64,000 bases of DNA from positions 248,001-312,000 of the forward strand of contig NZ_JABMCJ010000094.1 of assembly GCF_013359755.1 (NCBI RefSeq), given 5' to 3'. Each line of letters starts with the position of its first letter. Within the stretch, counting starts at the first letter, position 1. The position numbers were made by a program, and so were the translations under genes. The notes below the pieces were generated by a model. It searched no databases. It saw nothing but the letters and a program-made list of their open reading frames with translations, and had not been told where the DNA came from. Of this stretch, positions 18,980 through 28,027 are shown in pieces. This stretch comes from Tardiphaga robiniae. GTDB lineage: Bacteria; Pseudomonadota; Alphaproteobacteria; Rhizobiales; Xanthobacteraceae.

Positions 18980-19411
18980 ATGGCGTTCGGACCGAACCCT
19001 CCGCCAATTCAGGCCCACCTTTGCGTCAAGGGTGGGCTTGAAGCCATTGCCTTCTATGAGAAGGCGCTTGGCGCGAAGTGCTCGTTCCACGCAATGGCCG
19101 ACGACGGCAAGCGGGTTATGCACGCCAACCTCGAAATGTTCGGCAGCGAAGTTATGCTGCATGACGAATTTCCCGAGTTTGGTGGCCACATCCTGTCGCC
19201 GCAGACCCGCGGCGGCGCCGGCATGACGATCAATATCAATCTGCCCAAGCCTGAAGATGTCGACGCCGCGATCGCCCGCGCGGAAACATCGGGAGCAGAA
19301 GTCGTGATGGCGCCTCAGGATGTTTTCTGGGGGGCCCGCTACGGCACCATTCGCGATCCGTTCGGACACATCTGGTCCTTCAACGCCGCACTCACCGGGA
19401 GCGACGCATGA
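18980..19411 (+). CDS. VOC (glyoxalase/PhnB-like) family protein
   Basis: Small cytoplasmic protein of 143 residues with the vicinal-oxygen-chelate fold of the PhnB/YdcJ-like type. Family-like text includes LCVKGGLEAIAFYEKALGA near the N-terminus, HANLEMFGSEVMLHDEFP in the middle and WGARYGTIRDPFGHIWSF at the end. The likely metal or ligand residues are His and Glu, but the substrate cannot be predicted. It lies 12 bp after sucB and overlaps the SDR gene by 4 bp (ATGA), so it is translated within the sucAB-lpd operon. Its link to the 2-oxoglutarate dehydrogenase complex is unexplained. Confidence 0.82.
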   Translation: MAFGPNPPPIQAHLCVKGGLEAIAFYEKALGAKCSFHAMADDGKRVMHANLEMFGSEVMLHDEFPEFGGHILSPQTRGGAGMTININLPKPEDVDAAIARAETSGAEVVMAPQDVFWGARYGTIRDPFGHIWSFNAALTGSDA

Positions 19412-20154
19412 GCGACAACGTCGTGATCATTACCGGCGGAAGCCGCGGCATCGGTCGTTCCACCGCGCTGCTGGCGGCCTCACGTGGCTTCAAGGTCGTC
19501 GTCGGCTATGCCAGCAACGAAGCCGCCGCCAACGAGGTCGTTTCGAAGATCGAAGCGACCAACGGCAAGGCCATCGCCGTAAAATGCAATGTCGGCTCCG
19601 AGGCTGACATTCTCGCGCTGTTCAAGGCGGCTGACGCGTTCGGGCCACTCGGCGCGCTGGTCAACAATGCTGGTATTGTCGGCCCTTCCATCCGCGTCGA
19701 TCAGATGACTGCCGAACGCATCGCTAACATGATGACGGTGAATGTCACCGGCAGCATTCTTTGCGCCCGCGAGGCCGTGAAGCGCATGTCGACCAAACAC
19801 GGCGGCAAGGGTGGCGTTATCGTCAATCTGTCATCGGTAGCCGCCAAACTGGGTGCGCCGAACACCTATGTCGACTATGCCGCCTCAAAGGGCGCGATCG
19901 ATTCCTTCACCATCGGATTGGGACACGAAGTCGCAGCCGAAGGCATTCGCGTCGCCGGCATTCGGCCCGGTTTGATCGATACTGATATCCACGCGTCAGG
20001 CGGCGAGCCGGACCGCGCGCATCGTCTTTCCGTCAACGTACCGATGAAGCGCGTCGGCACTGCGGATGAAGTTGCCAATGCCATCGTCTGGTTGCTGTCG
20101 GACGAGGCTTCCTACGTCACATCCACCATTATCGACGTGTCCGGTGGCCGCTGA
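19408..20154 (+). CDS. SDR family NAD(P)-dependent oxidoreductase
   Basis: Classical short-chain dehydrogenase/reductase of 248 residues. The cofactor motif TGGSRGIG is near residues 9-16, NNAGIVG near 89-95, the catalytic Ser in NLSSVAA near 142-148 and YxxxK in YAASK near 158-162. The C-terminal SYVTSTIIDVSGGR is normal for the family. It overlaps the VOC gene by 4 bp and precedes lpd by 45 bp. I recall an SDR at this position in related genomes, but its substrate is unknown. The Arg/Ser after the glycine motif would allow either NADP or NAD. Confidence 0.9.
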   Translation: MSDNVVIITGGSRGIGRSTALLAASRGFKVVVGYASNEAAANEVVSKIEATNGKAIAVKCNVGSEADILALFKAADAFGPLGALVNNAGIVGPSIRVDQMTAERIANMMTVNVTGSILCAREAVKRMSTKHGGKGGVIVNLSSVAAKLGAPNTYVDYAASKGAIDSFTIGLGHEVAAEGIRVAGIRPGLIDTDIHASGGEPDRAHRLSVNVPMKRVGTADEVANAIVWLLSDEASYVTSTIIDVSGGR

Positions 20155-20199
20155 GGCTCTGACACCCCATATCATCTGAAGACAATACAGGACTGCATC

Positions 20200-21603
20200 A
20201 TGGCTTCTTACGACCTCGTTGTTATCGGCACCGGACCCGGCGGTTATGTCTGCGCGATTCGCGCGGCGCAGCTCGGCATGAAGGTCGCCGTCGTCGAGAA
20301 GAACAGCACGCTGGGCGGCACCTGCCTGAACATCGGCTGCATGCCCTCGAAGGCTTTACTCTATTCGTCAGAGCTTTTTGAGGAAGCCGGCCACTCCTTC
20401 GCCAAGATGGGCATCAAGGTGTCCGCCCCGACACTCGATCTTCCAGCGCTGATGAACTTCAAGCAGCAGGGCATCGACGGCAACGTCAAGGGTGTCGAGT
20501 TCCTGATGAAGAAGAACAAGATCGACGTCGTGATGGGCACCGGTCGTGTGCTCGGCACCGGCAAGGTCGAAGTCACCGGCGCTGACGGCAAGGCCCAGAC
20601 GCTGGAGACGAAGAACATCGTCATCGCTACTGGTTCTGATGTCGCCAAACTGAAGAGCATCGAGATCGACGAGAAGCGCATCGTGTCGTCGACCGGCGCG
20701 CTGTCTCTCGACAAGGTGCCGGAGAAGATGATCGTGGTCGGCGCCGGCGTGATCGGCCTCGAACTCGGCTCGGTGTGGCGCCGCCTCGGCGCCGAAGTCA
20801 CCGTCGTGGAATTCCTCGACCGTATCCTGCCCGGCATGGATGGCGAAGTCGCTAAGCAGTTCCAGCGCATGCTCGAGAAGCAGGGCATGACCTTCAAGCT
20901 CGGCGCCAAGGTCACCGGCGTCGATACGTCCGGTAAGAAACTGAAGGCGCAGATCGAGCCAGCTGCAGGCGGCGCTGCTGAAGCACTCGAAGCCGATGTG
21001 ATTCTCGTGGCGATCGGCCGCGTCGCTTATACCGAAGCGCTTGGCCTCAAGGAAGCAGGTGTCGAGCTCGATGAGCGCGGCCGCGTCAAGATCGACCATC
21101 ACTTCTCGAGCAATGTGAAGGGCGTCTACGCTATCGGCGACGTCGTCGCGGGCCCGATGCTGGCGCACAAAGCGGAAGACGAAGGCGTTGCCTGCGCCGA
21201 GCTTCTCGCCGGCCAGGCCGGTCATGTGAACTATGACGTGATCCCGGGCGTCGTCTACACCACGCCGGAAGTCGCCGCCGTCGGCAAGACCGAGGAAGAG
21301 CTCAAGGCTGCCGGTATCGCTTACAATGTCGGCAAGTTCCCGTTCACGGCCAATGGCCGCTCCAAGGTCAACCAGACCACCGATGGTTTCGTGAAGATTC
21401 TCGCAGATGCGAAGACCGATCGCGTGCTCGGCGTACATATGATCGGCCGCGAAGTCGGCGAAATGATCCACGAGGCCTGCGTGCTGATGGAATTTGGCGG
21501 TTCCGCCGAAGATCTGGCCCGCACCTGCCATGCCCATCCGACCCGCTCCGAGGCGGTGAAGGAAGCTGCATTTGCAGTAGCCAAGCGCGCTATCCATATG
21601 TGA
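20200..21603 (+). CDS. lpd: Dihydrolipoyl dehydrogenase (E3)
   Basis: FAD-dependent E3 subunit of 467 residues that reoxidises the lipoyl groups of SucB with NAD+. The FAD motif [10 protein letters not shown] is near residues 10-19, the redox disulphide GGTCLNIGC gives Cys42 and Cys47, and the NAD motif [13 protein letters not shown] is near residues 182-194. The dimer-interface His-Glu pair is in [11 protein letters not shown] near the C-terminus. It is complete. Its place behind sucA-sucB-VOC-SDR suggests it mainly serves 2-oxoglutarate dehydrogenase. Confidence 0.96.
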   Translation: MASYDLVVIGTGPGGYVCAIRAAQLGMKVAVVEKNSTLGGTCLNIGCMPSKALLYSSELFEEAGHSFAKMGIKVSAPTLDLPALMNFKQQGIDGNVKGVEFLMKKNKIDVVMGTGRVLGTGKVEVTGADGKAQTLETKNIVIATGSDVAKLKSIEIDEKRIVSSTGALSLDKVPEKMIVVGAGVIGLELGSVWRRLGAEVTVVEFLDRILPGMDGEVAKQFQRMLEKQGMTFKLGAKVTGVDTSGKKLKAQIEPAAGGAAEALEADVILVAIGRVAYTEALGLKEAGVELDERGRVKIDHHFSSNVKGVYAIGDVVAGPMLAHKAEDEGVACAELLAGQAGHVNYDVIPGVVYTTPEVAAVGKTEEELKAAGIAYNVGKFPFTANGRSKVNQTTDGFVKILADAKTDRVLGVHMIGREVGEMIHEACVLMEFGGSAEDLARTCHAHPTRSEAVKEAAFAVAKRAIHM

Positions 21604-21641
21604 GTCACGGCCGGCGCGACGCCGGCTGGGAGACGAACGCC

Positions 21642-22172
21642 ATGATGCGACGCGTGCTGCAGCCGCTATGGTTCTTCCTCGCTTTGATCTTCCTGATCGA
21701 AGCGTGGCTGTGGGATCATCTCGAACCGGTCGTCGCGCGCATCGTTGCAGCGATTCCGCTGCGCGCATTCAAGGAATGGCTGGCCGCGCGGATCGCGCGG
21801 CTGTCGCCGATGTTGACGCTGGCCGTGTTTGTTATTCCGGCGATCCTGCTATTTCCATTGAAATTGGCCGGCGCCTGGCTGCTCATGCATCAGTATTGGA
21901 TCAGCGCTTTCGCGCTCATCGTGTTCAGCAAGTTTCTCGGCGTCGGCGTCGCTGCGTTCATCTTCGATGTGACACGGCCGAAGCTGTTGCAGATGAACTG
22001 GTTTCGGAAGCTCTACGAATTCGTTCTCGACATCCGCCGCCGGGCCGGCGAATTGGTCGCGCCTGTGACTGCAAGAATCAAGGCGACGATGGCGATGTTC
22101 CGCTCCAATTCATCGTCGCGTTGGATGCGGCTGGTACAGCGGCTGCGTCATCGGGCGCATTCGGCGCGGTAG
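21642..22172 (+). CDS. Inner-membrane hypothetical protein
   Basis: Predicted membrane protein of 176 residues with no function I can name. Hydrophobic segments lie near residues 7-24 (WFFLALIFLIEAWLW), 56-78 (MLTLAVFVIPAILLFPLKLAGAW) and 85-105 (ISAFALIVFSKFLGVGVAAFIF). An Arg-rich cytoplasmic C-terminal tail follows. ATG 21642 is chosen because GGGAG precedes it. An upstream ATG at 21600 overlaps the lpd stop, but its extra residues are not membrane-like. It is probably co-transcribed with lpd and the hydrolase that follows. Confidence 0.7.
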   Translation: MMRRVLQPLWFFLALIFLIEAWLWDHLEPVVARIVAAIPLRAFKEWLAARIARLSPMLTLAVFVIPAILLFPLKLAGAWLLMHQYWISAFALIVFSKFLGVGVAAFIFDVTRPKLLQMNWFRKLYEFVLDIRRRAGELVAPVTARIKATMAMFRSNSSSRWMRLVQRLRHRAHSAR

Positions 22173-22190
22173 ATCGAACGGGAGAGCAAC

Positions 22191-23093
22191 TTGGCTGAAC
22201 TGGCACGCATCCAAACTCCCCTTCTCGATATTGCTTATGAACATAGCGGACCGGATGGTGGCTTGCCCGTTCTGCTGATGCATGGTTTTCCCTATGACAT
22301 CAGAGGCTATGACGACGCGGTCGACATCATCAACGCCGCTGGCTTCCGCACCATCGTGCCCTATCTGCGTGGCTATGGGCCAACGCGGTTTCTTTCCAGC
22401 GCGACCATCCGCTCGGGGCAACAGGCTGCGCTCGGACAGGATCTGCTGGAGCTGATGGACGCGCTGCGTATCGGCAAGGCCCTGGTTGCCGGCTATGACT
22501 GGGGCGGCCGCGCGGCCTGCGTCGTCTCTGCGCTATGGCCCGAACGCGTGCACGGCCTCGTCAGTTGCACCGGCTACAACATCCAGGACCTGACGAATGC
22601 GGCGCGACCATCCGCTCCCGAGCAGGAAGCGCGACAGTGGTATCAGTATTATTTCCATACCGAACGTGGCCGCAACGGCCTGATCCAGAACCGCGACGCA
22701 CTAGCCAAACTGCTCTGGAAGATGTGGTCGCCCAGCTGGGCATTCGATGATGCCACATTCGAGCGCTCGGCGTCGGCCTTCGACAACGATGACTTCGTCG
22801 ATGTGGTCGTGCACTCTTATATGCACCGTACCGGCAGCGTCGCCGGCGATCCGAATTATGCTTTTCTGGAGACCCAGCTTGCGGCGCAGCCGAAGATCGA
22901 TGTCCCGACTATCGTTCTGCACGGCGCTGACGACGGCATTGGACCCGTAAAGAATTCCGAGAATCACGGCCAGTATTTTACGGGCCCTTATGAGCGCCGC
23001 GTCATCGCGGGCGTTGGCCACAATGTACCGCAGGAAGCGCCCAAGGCCTTTGCCGAAGCGGTCCTGCAGCTATGCCGGACCGCTTCGGCTTAA
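22191..23093 (+). CDS. Alpha/beta hydrolase, epoxide-hydrolase-like
   Basis: Alpha/beta hydrolase of 300 residues. The oxyanion-hole motif is HGFPYDIRGYD near residue 32. The nucleophile elbow is GYDWGGRAA near residue 101, with Asp in place of the usual Ser, as in epoxide hydrolases and haloalkane dehalogenases. The acid is in HGADDGIGP and the catalytic His in VGHNVPQEAP near the C-terminus. The start codon is TTG at 22191, supported by GGGAG just upstream. It follows the membrane-protein gene by 18 bp. The true substrate is unknown. Confidence 0.85.
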   Translation: MAELARIQTPLLDIAYEHSGPDGGLPVLLMHGFPYDIRGYDDAVDIINAAGFRTIVPYLRGYGPTRFLSSATIRSGQQAALGQDLLELMDALRIGKALVAGYDWGGRAACVVSALWPERVHGLVSCTGYNIQDLTNAARPSAPEQEARQWYQYYFHTERGRNGLIQNRDALAKLLWKMWSPSWAFDDATFERSASAFDNDDFVDVVVHSYMHRTGSVAGDPNYAFLETQLAAQPKIDVPTIVLHGADDGIGPVKNSENHGQYFTGPYERRVIAGVGHNVPQEAPKAFAEAVLQLCRTASA

Positions 23094-23097
23094 GTCA

Positions 23098-23688
23098 TTA
23101 CATGAGATGAACCGCATGCGGCGCGAACAGGCCGACCGCGGTAAAGGCGACGCCGGCAATCGCCAGTGCACCTGATACCCAGGCCAGCGCGATCATGCCG
23201 GTGATGATCGTGGCCGACGCCAGCACGATGCCGATCTGGAATGCGGCGGAGGCCACTTCATAGTGATGATAACGCGCCATTGCGAGGTCGCGCGCATGCT
23301 CGGCTTCCTTGGCACGGGCGGCGAGCTGTTCGGAGCCTTCGCCGGTCTCCGGCTCGGAGCGATAACGATCCGCGGTCTTCTTCCAGTCGTCGATCTGCTT
23401 GGATAGTGCGGCCTTGGCGGCATCGTCACCCATCAGGCCGAGGCTGAGCCTGGCCTGGTCCGACGTCGCCTGAACGACGGTGCGGCGGATGCTTTTGGCC
23501 TGGAAGAACGCCCAGAGATTGGATGCCTCGACGTTCTTGCTGATAGATTCGGTTTGCGCACCCTTGCCGAGGGTTTCCGAGAACGCCAGAAACAGCGCGA
23601 TCACGGCAATCAGCAGTGCAATATTCTTGTTCGAGCCGGACGCATGCTCGGCATGCTCCGCGTGCTCCATACTTTCGTGCGCACCCAT
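23098..23688 (-). CDS. DUF4337 domain-containing membrane protein
   Basis: Protein of 196 residues of the DUF4337 type, with unknown function. A His/Glu-rich N-terminus (AEHAEHAS) precedes a first transmembrane helix near residues 23-39 (IALLIAVIALFLAFSET). A long hydrophilic helical region follows (about 45-135, with many charged residues). Two more hydrophobic helices lie at the C-terminus, near 148-190. ATG 23688 is backed by GGAGGGG. It is convergent with the epoxide-hydrolase-like gene, with only 4 bp between their ends. Confidence 0.8.
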   Translation of the reverse strand: MGAHESMEHAEHAEHASGSNKNIALLIAVIALFLAFSETLGKGAQTESISKNVEASNLWAFFQAKSIRRTVVQATSDQARLSLGLMGDDAAKAALSKQIDDWKKTADRYRSEPETGEGSEQLAARAKEAEHARDLAMARYHHYEVASAAFQIGIVLASATIITGMIALAWVSGALAIAGVAFTAVGLFAPHAVHLM

Positions 23689-23791
23689 CGTAATCCCCTC
23701 CGGTTGGTCGATGCGTCGATTTGACCGAACCGCGGCGACTTCGCAAGGGGCAGCTCATGACACTTCTACTACAGCTGGGGTTTGCCTGGCC

Positions 23792-24775
23792 CTACGCTCG
23801 CGGGTGTGCGGTCTTGTAGACTTCGAACAGCCGCTCGGTGTCGATGCCGGTATAGATCTGTGTGGTCGACAGCGAGGCGTGGCCGAGCAATTCCTGGATC
23901 GCGCGGAGGTCACCACCGCGGGTCAGCAGATGGGTGGCAAAGGAATGGCGCAGCGCGTGCGGCGTGGCGCTGTCGGGCAGGCCGAGCGCGCCACGCATCC
24001 GCTCCATGGTCAACTGGATGATCCGAGGGCTGAGCGGGCCGCCGCGCGCGCCGACGAACATCGGGCCATCGGCAGGGAGCGGATGCGGACACTGCGCGGC
24101 GTAGTCGGCGATGAGCTCCAGCACATTATGCAGCACCGGCACCATACGGGTCTTGTTACCCTTGCCGTTGACGATCAGCACATCGCCCGCGCCGGCTGCC
24201 GGCACGTCGCGGCGCTTCAGGCCAAGTGCTTCGGAGATACGCAAGCCGGACCCGTAGAGTAGCGCCATCACCGCGGCATCGCGCGCCCAGATCCACGGAT
24301 CGCGATTTTCGCCCGCGCGCTCATCCGCATCGGCGAGGCGCTTGGCCGAGACCATCTGCAACGGTTTCGGCAGGCTCTTGCCGATTTTCGGCGCGCGAAC
24401 CGCGGACAACGCACCGACATTGCCCTTGCCTTCGCGCTCTAGAAAACGACCGAATGACCGTAGACCGGCCAGCGCGCGCATCAGCGAGCGGCCGCCGATA
24501 TCATCGCCGCGCCGCGCCGCCATGAAGGCACGGACATCGCTGGTCTCCAGCTTGGCGAAACGCGGCAGCGAGACGAGCGCGCCCCAGTGTTCGGCGAGAA
24601 ATGTCAGAAACTGCCGGACGTCCCGCGCATAAGCCTCCAGCGTCTTCGGCGACAGCCGTCGCTCGGCACGCAAATGCGACAGCCAGCGCGTCATTTGCAG
24701 CGAGACATCAGCATCGGCGCAAATGAGATCGATAGGTGCGGGTGCGTTTGGTTTTTTATCGGAAAGCTTGGCCAT
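23792..24775 (-). CDS. xerC: Tyrosine recombinase XerC
   Basis: Site-specific recombinase of 327 residues that resolves chromosome dimers at dif together with XerD. The N-terminal SAM-like DNA-binding domain has QMTRWLSHLRAERRLSPKT. The catalytic residues are Arg in YGSGLRISEALGL, the HxxR of HALRHSFATHLL, His in ELLGHASLSTTQIY, and the nucleophile Tyr in that last motif. The size and single-copy chromosomal setting (no attachment site, no cargo) argue against a phage or integron integrase. ATG 24775 is used; an upstream frame to 24838 adds residues without family resemblance. Confidence 0.92.
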   Translation of the reverse strand: MAKLSDKKPNAPAPIDLICADADVSLQMTRWLSHLRAERRLSPKTLEAYARDVRQFLTFLAEHWGALVSLPRFAKLETSDVRAFMAARRGDDIGGRSLMRALAGLRSFGRFLEREGKGNVGALSAVRAPKIGKSLPKPLQMVSAKRLADADERAGENRDPWIWARDAAVMALLYGSGLRISEALGLKRRDVPAAGAGDVLIVNGKGNKTRMVPVLHNVLELIADYAAQCPHPLPADGPMFVGARGGPLSPRIIQLTMERMRGALGLPDSATPHALRHSFATHLLTRGGDLRAIQELLGHASLSTTQIYTGIDTERLFEVYKTAHPRA

Positions 24776-24859
24776 CGGAATGCCTTGCAGTTCGCGGTAC
24801 GCGAACGGGCAGAGATTATCACACCCTGCTCGTTTCACTTTGGTGAACCGCCGGCATCG

Positions 24860-25492
24860 TCAATCCGGGAACCGCTTCAGGGGCTCCGCGACACCGGCCG
24901 GGAGGCCTGTTCGCGCTGCATTCATGGCCATGGCCAGGAAGGTGTAATAGCCATTGATCCCGAGCAGATCGATGACGCCCTGCTCGCCGAATTTGGCGAC
25001 GGCCTTGTTCCAGGTCGGATCACTCACGCGTTTGGTGCGCTGGATCTCGATCGACATGTCGTAGGCGGCCTCTTCGTCCTCGGCCATGCCAACAGGACGC
25101 CGGCCATCGGCAATCGCATCGGCGATGTCGTTGCGCAGGCCGGCCTTGATCGCGATGTCATGATGCGCAACCCACTCATATTGCTGGGTCCATTCGCGTG
25201 CGGTGATCAGGATGATCATTTCGCTGAGCCGCGGCGCCAGTGCGCTCTTGAACCTGAGATGATCGCCCATCGCCTTGGCGCGCAGCATGACTTCCGGGCT
25301 GCGAATCAGCGGCACGAAGGGGCCACGGACCTCGTAGCCCCGGCCGCCGGCGAACTCCTCGGCGGCTTTCTTCTGCGATTCGGTGTATTTGTCGGCTGGG
25401 ATCGGCGGCATCCGGTCCTGCGCCAGCGCAGGTATCACGACGGCAGAAAACATGACGAATGAGGCGATTGCCCCAGCGAGCCTGTGGCCCAT
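24860..25492 (-). CDS. Secreted carboxymuconolactone decarboxylase (CMD/AhpD-like) family protein
   Basis: Protein of 210 residues with an N-terminal signal peptide (GAIASFVMFSAVVIPALAQ, cleavage near residue 25), which puts it in the periplasm. The mature part has the CMD helical repeat: RLSEMIILITAREWTQQYEWVAHHDIAIKAGL near residues 88-119. The AhpD-type CxxC pair is absent; the aligned place reads EWVAHH. Peroxidase activity through AhpD chemistry is therefore not expected. The partner and substrate are unknown. The start at ATG 25492 follows a GGGAG-type site. It stands between xerC and the divergent priA. Confidence 0.78.
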   Translation of the reverse strand: MGHRLAGAIASFVMFSAVVIPALAQDRMPPIPADKYTESQKKAAEEFAGGRGYEVRGPFVPLIRSPEVMLRAKAMGDHLRFKSALAPRLSEMIILITAREWTQQYEWVAHHDIAIKAGLRNDIADAIADGRRPVGMAEDEEAAYDMSIEIQRTKRVSDPTWNKAVAKFGEQGVIDLLGINGYYTFLAMAMNAARTGLPAGVAEPLKRFPD

Positions 25493-25637
25493 AGTAACTC
25501 TCCCTTTGACTTATTGTTCTTGCTTCATTGTCGTGGCGGCACATCGGTCATAAGACCGGGCCACACAGCCGGCACTGGTCCGGCCCGCACCGCGAGCTTA
25601 GGTTAGCGGATACCCCATTTCGAGTCTGATTCCGCCG

Positions 25638-27836
25638 ATGGACGAAGCTGCGCGCACCAAAACATCGTCTGGCGTCGTTGACGTGCTGGTGCCGGTCGCG
25701 CTGAACCAGGCTTATTCCTATCGCGTGCCTCGTGGCCTCGATCTGCGGCCCGGCGATGTTGTCAGCGTGCCACTCGGCGCCCGCGAGGTGATCGGCGTGG
25801 TTTGGGCGGAAAATACCAATCCCGATCCGCGGCTGCACAACCGCCTGAAAGAGGTTGGCGAGAAATTCGATGTCCCCCCGCTGAAGCAGGAATTGCGCAG
25901 CCTGGTCGACTGGGTGGCGAATTACACTCTGTCCGCACGCGGCATGGTCATGAAGATGACGCTGCGGATGGGCGAGCATCTCGGCCCAGAGCGCGTGCGC
26001 ATGGGCGTCCGCCTGGTCGGCGAAGTGCCCAAGCGCATGACCTCGGCACGCGCACGGCTGATCGAGATCCTGTCGGACGGCCTGCTGCACGCAAAGTCTG
26101 AGGCAGCCAAGGAGGCCGGCGTCAGCGCAGGCGTAATCGACGGCCTCGTCGATGAAGGCACGCTTGCTATTGAAGCCATGCCCCGCGCGCTGCCGCCGCC
26201 GGCGCCTGATCCCACCTTCGCCGAACCGGACTTTTCAGACGATCAGGCCGTCGCGGCCGAGGCGATGCGGACCTTCGCCGCCAAGGGGGATTTTCACGCC
26301 GCTTTGCTCGACGGCGTCACCGGCTCCGGCAAGACCGAGGTCTATTTCGAGGCGGTTGCCGAGGTGATCAAGCGCGGCGAACAGGTGCTGATCCTGATGC
26401 CCGAAATAGCGCTGACGGGGCAATTCCTCGAGCGCTTCTCAAAACGCTTCGGCGTGCGACCGCTGGAGTGGCATTCCGAACTGACACCGCGCACCCGCGC
26501 ACGCAACTGGGCGTCGATCGCCAATGGCGAGGCCCATGTCATCGTCGGCGCGCGCTCGGCACTGTTTCTGCCCTATGCGAAACTCGGCCTGATCATCGTC
26601 GATGAAGAGCATGACCAGGCCTACAAGCAGGACGAAGGCGCGCATTACCACGCCCGCGACATGGCAGTGGTGCGGGCGTCGATCGCCAAAATTCCCATCG
26701 TGCTGGCCTCGGCGACACCGTCGGTCGAGTCCGAGGTCAACGCGCGCAAGGGACGCTATCAGCGCATCGCGTTGCCCTCACGCTTCGGCGGTCAGCACAT
26801 GCCGCATATCGAGGCCATCGACCTGCGCCGCGAAGGGCCGATGCGCGGCCGCTTCATTGCGCCGCGCCTCGCCGAAAAGATCCAGATCGCCATCGAGCGC
26901 AAGGAACAGGCGCTGCTGTTCCTCAATCGCCGCGGCTATGCGCCGCTGACGCTGTGCCGCGGCTGCGGACACCGGTTTGCCTGCACGATCTGCGATGCGT
27001 GGTTGGTCGATCATCGCTTTCGGCAGCGGTTGGTGTGCCACCACTGCGGTTTCTCGATGCATCGCCCGCATCAGTGCCCGCATTGCCAGGCCGAAGAATC
27101 GCTGGTCGCCGTTGGCCCAGGCGTCGAGCGCTTGCAGGAGGAAGCGGCGAGCCTGTTCCCGGACGCGCGCACCATGGTGCTGTCGAGCGATCTTATTACG
27201 TCGATCGATGCGATGCGCACGGAGCTGGCCGAGATCGCAGAGGGCCGTGTCGATGTCATCATCGGCACGCAACTCGTGGCCAAGGGCCATAACTTCCCGC
27301 GGCTCAATCTGGTTGGCGTCATCGACGCCGATCTGGGCCTCGGCAATGGCGATCCGCGCGCCGCGGAACGCACCTATCAGATGCTCAATCAGGTCATCGG
27401 CCGCGCCGGACGTGAACAGGGCCGCGGCGTCGGCTATCTGCAGACCCATCAGCCGGAACATCCGGTGATGAAGGCGCTGATCGCAAACGACCGCGAAGCG
27501 TTTTACGCCAGCGAGATCGAGGCCCGCGAGCGCGCGGGCTATCCACCCTTCGGTCGACTGGCGAGCCTGATCATCTCAGGCGGGGACCGGCCAACCACGG
27601 AGGGCTATGCGCGCAAGCTCGCCGCCGTAGCACCGATCGACGAGCGCATCATGGTGCTCGGCCCCGCCGAAGCACCGCTCGCCGTGATCAAAGGTCGCTA
27701 TCGCTTCCGACTGCTGGTGAAGTCGGCGCGCAATGTCGACCTGTCGCATTATCTCCGCGACTGGCTGGCGCACGGCCCAAAGCCTACAGGCAACCTAAAG
27801 CTCGAAGTCGATGTCGATCCGCAGAGCTTTCTTTGA
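25638..27836 (+). CDS. priA: Primosomal protein N' (replication restart helicase PriA)
   Basis: 3'-5' helicase of 732 residues that reloads the replisome at stalled forks. The N-terminal DNA-binding domain (about 1-180) is followed by Walker A GVTGSGKTE near residue 226, DEEHD near 323 and the helicase motif SATPSVESE. The zinc module is intact: CRGCGH, CTICDAW, CHHCGF and CPHCQ, giving eight cysteines. The C-terminal helicase lobe contains GTQLVAKGHNFP. ATG 25638 gives the usual start. A strong bidirectional terminator follows. Confidence 0.95.
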   Translation: MDEAARTKTSSGVVDVLVPVALNQAYSYRVPRGLDLRPGDVVSVPLGAREVIGVVWAENTNPDPRLHNRLKEVGEKFDVPPLKQELRSLVDWVANYTLSARGMVMKMTLRMGEHLGPERVRMGVRLVGEVPKRMTSARARLIEILSDGLLHAKSEAAKEAGVSAGVIDGLVDEGTLAIEAMPRALPPPAPDPTFAEPDFSDDQAVAAEAMRTFAAKGDFHAALLDGVTGSGKTEVYFEAVAEVIKRGEQVLILMPEIALTGQFLERFSKRFGVRPLEWHSELTPRTRARNWASIANGEAHVIVGARSALFLPYAKLGLIIVDEEHDQAYKQDEGAHYHARDMAVVRASIAKIPIVLASATPSVESEVNARKGRYQRIALPSRFGGQHMPHIEAIDLRREGPMRGRFIAPRLAEKIQIAIERKEQALLFLNRRGYAPLTLCRGCGHRFACTICDAWLVDHRFRQRLVCHHCGFSMHRPHQCPHCQAEESLVAVGPGVERLQEEAASLFPDARTMVLSSDLITSIDAMRTELAEIAEGRVDVIIGTQLVAKGHNFPRLNLVGVIDADLGLGNGDPRAAERTYQMLNQVIGRAGREQGRGVGYLQTHQPEHPVMKALIANDREAFYASEIEARERAGYPPFGRLASLIISGGDRPTTEGYARKLAAVAPIDERIMVLGPAEAPLAVIKGRYRFRLLVKSARNVDLSHYLRDWLAHGPKPTGNLKLEVDVDPQSFL

Positions 27837-27840
27837 GCTT

Positions 27841-27885
27841 CGTCATTCCGGAAGGCTCACTGTTGCGAGCGAACCTGGAATGACG
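27841..27885. repeat. REP-like intergenic hairpin repeat
   Basis: cgtcattcc at the left end pairs with ggaatgacg at the right end, around a gcgagcgaacc core. The pattern (cgtcattcc ... gcgagc ... ggaatgacg) resembles short dispersed repeats I recall from Bradyrhizobium and Rhodopseudomonas genomes. Only one copy is visible in this window. Confidence 0.55.
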
Positions 27886-27910
27886 GTGTGAACTGACAAC
27901 GCAAAAACAA

Positions 27911-27949
27911 AAAAAAGCCTGCTGTCTTTTGATGACAGCAGGCTCTTTT
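27911..27949. terminator. Bidirectional terminator between priA and rlpA
   Basis: A perfect 10-bp stem, 27917-27926 with 27934-27943, has a 7-nt loop. A-rich sequence lies on its left and tctttt on its right, so it can end both priA (plus) and rlpA (minus). Confidence 0.85.
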
Positions 27950-28027
27950 ACTCAACGCTTACTCTACTCAATACACACACAACGCTACTGAACTTGGAAG
28001 ATCAGGGACGCGACGCGCTTGTCTTGC

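Noticed and set aside
20368-21768. 466-codon minus-strand frame
   Set aside because: Antisense to lpd, with no protein-family resemblance.
23792-24775. Phage or integron integrase
   Set aside because: Length, motifs and lack of an attachment site or cargo genes fit housekeeping XerC.
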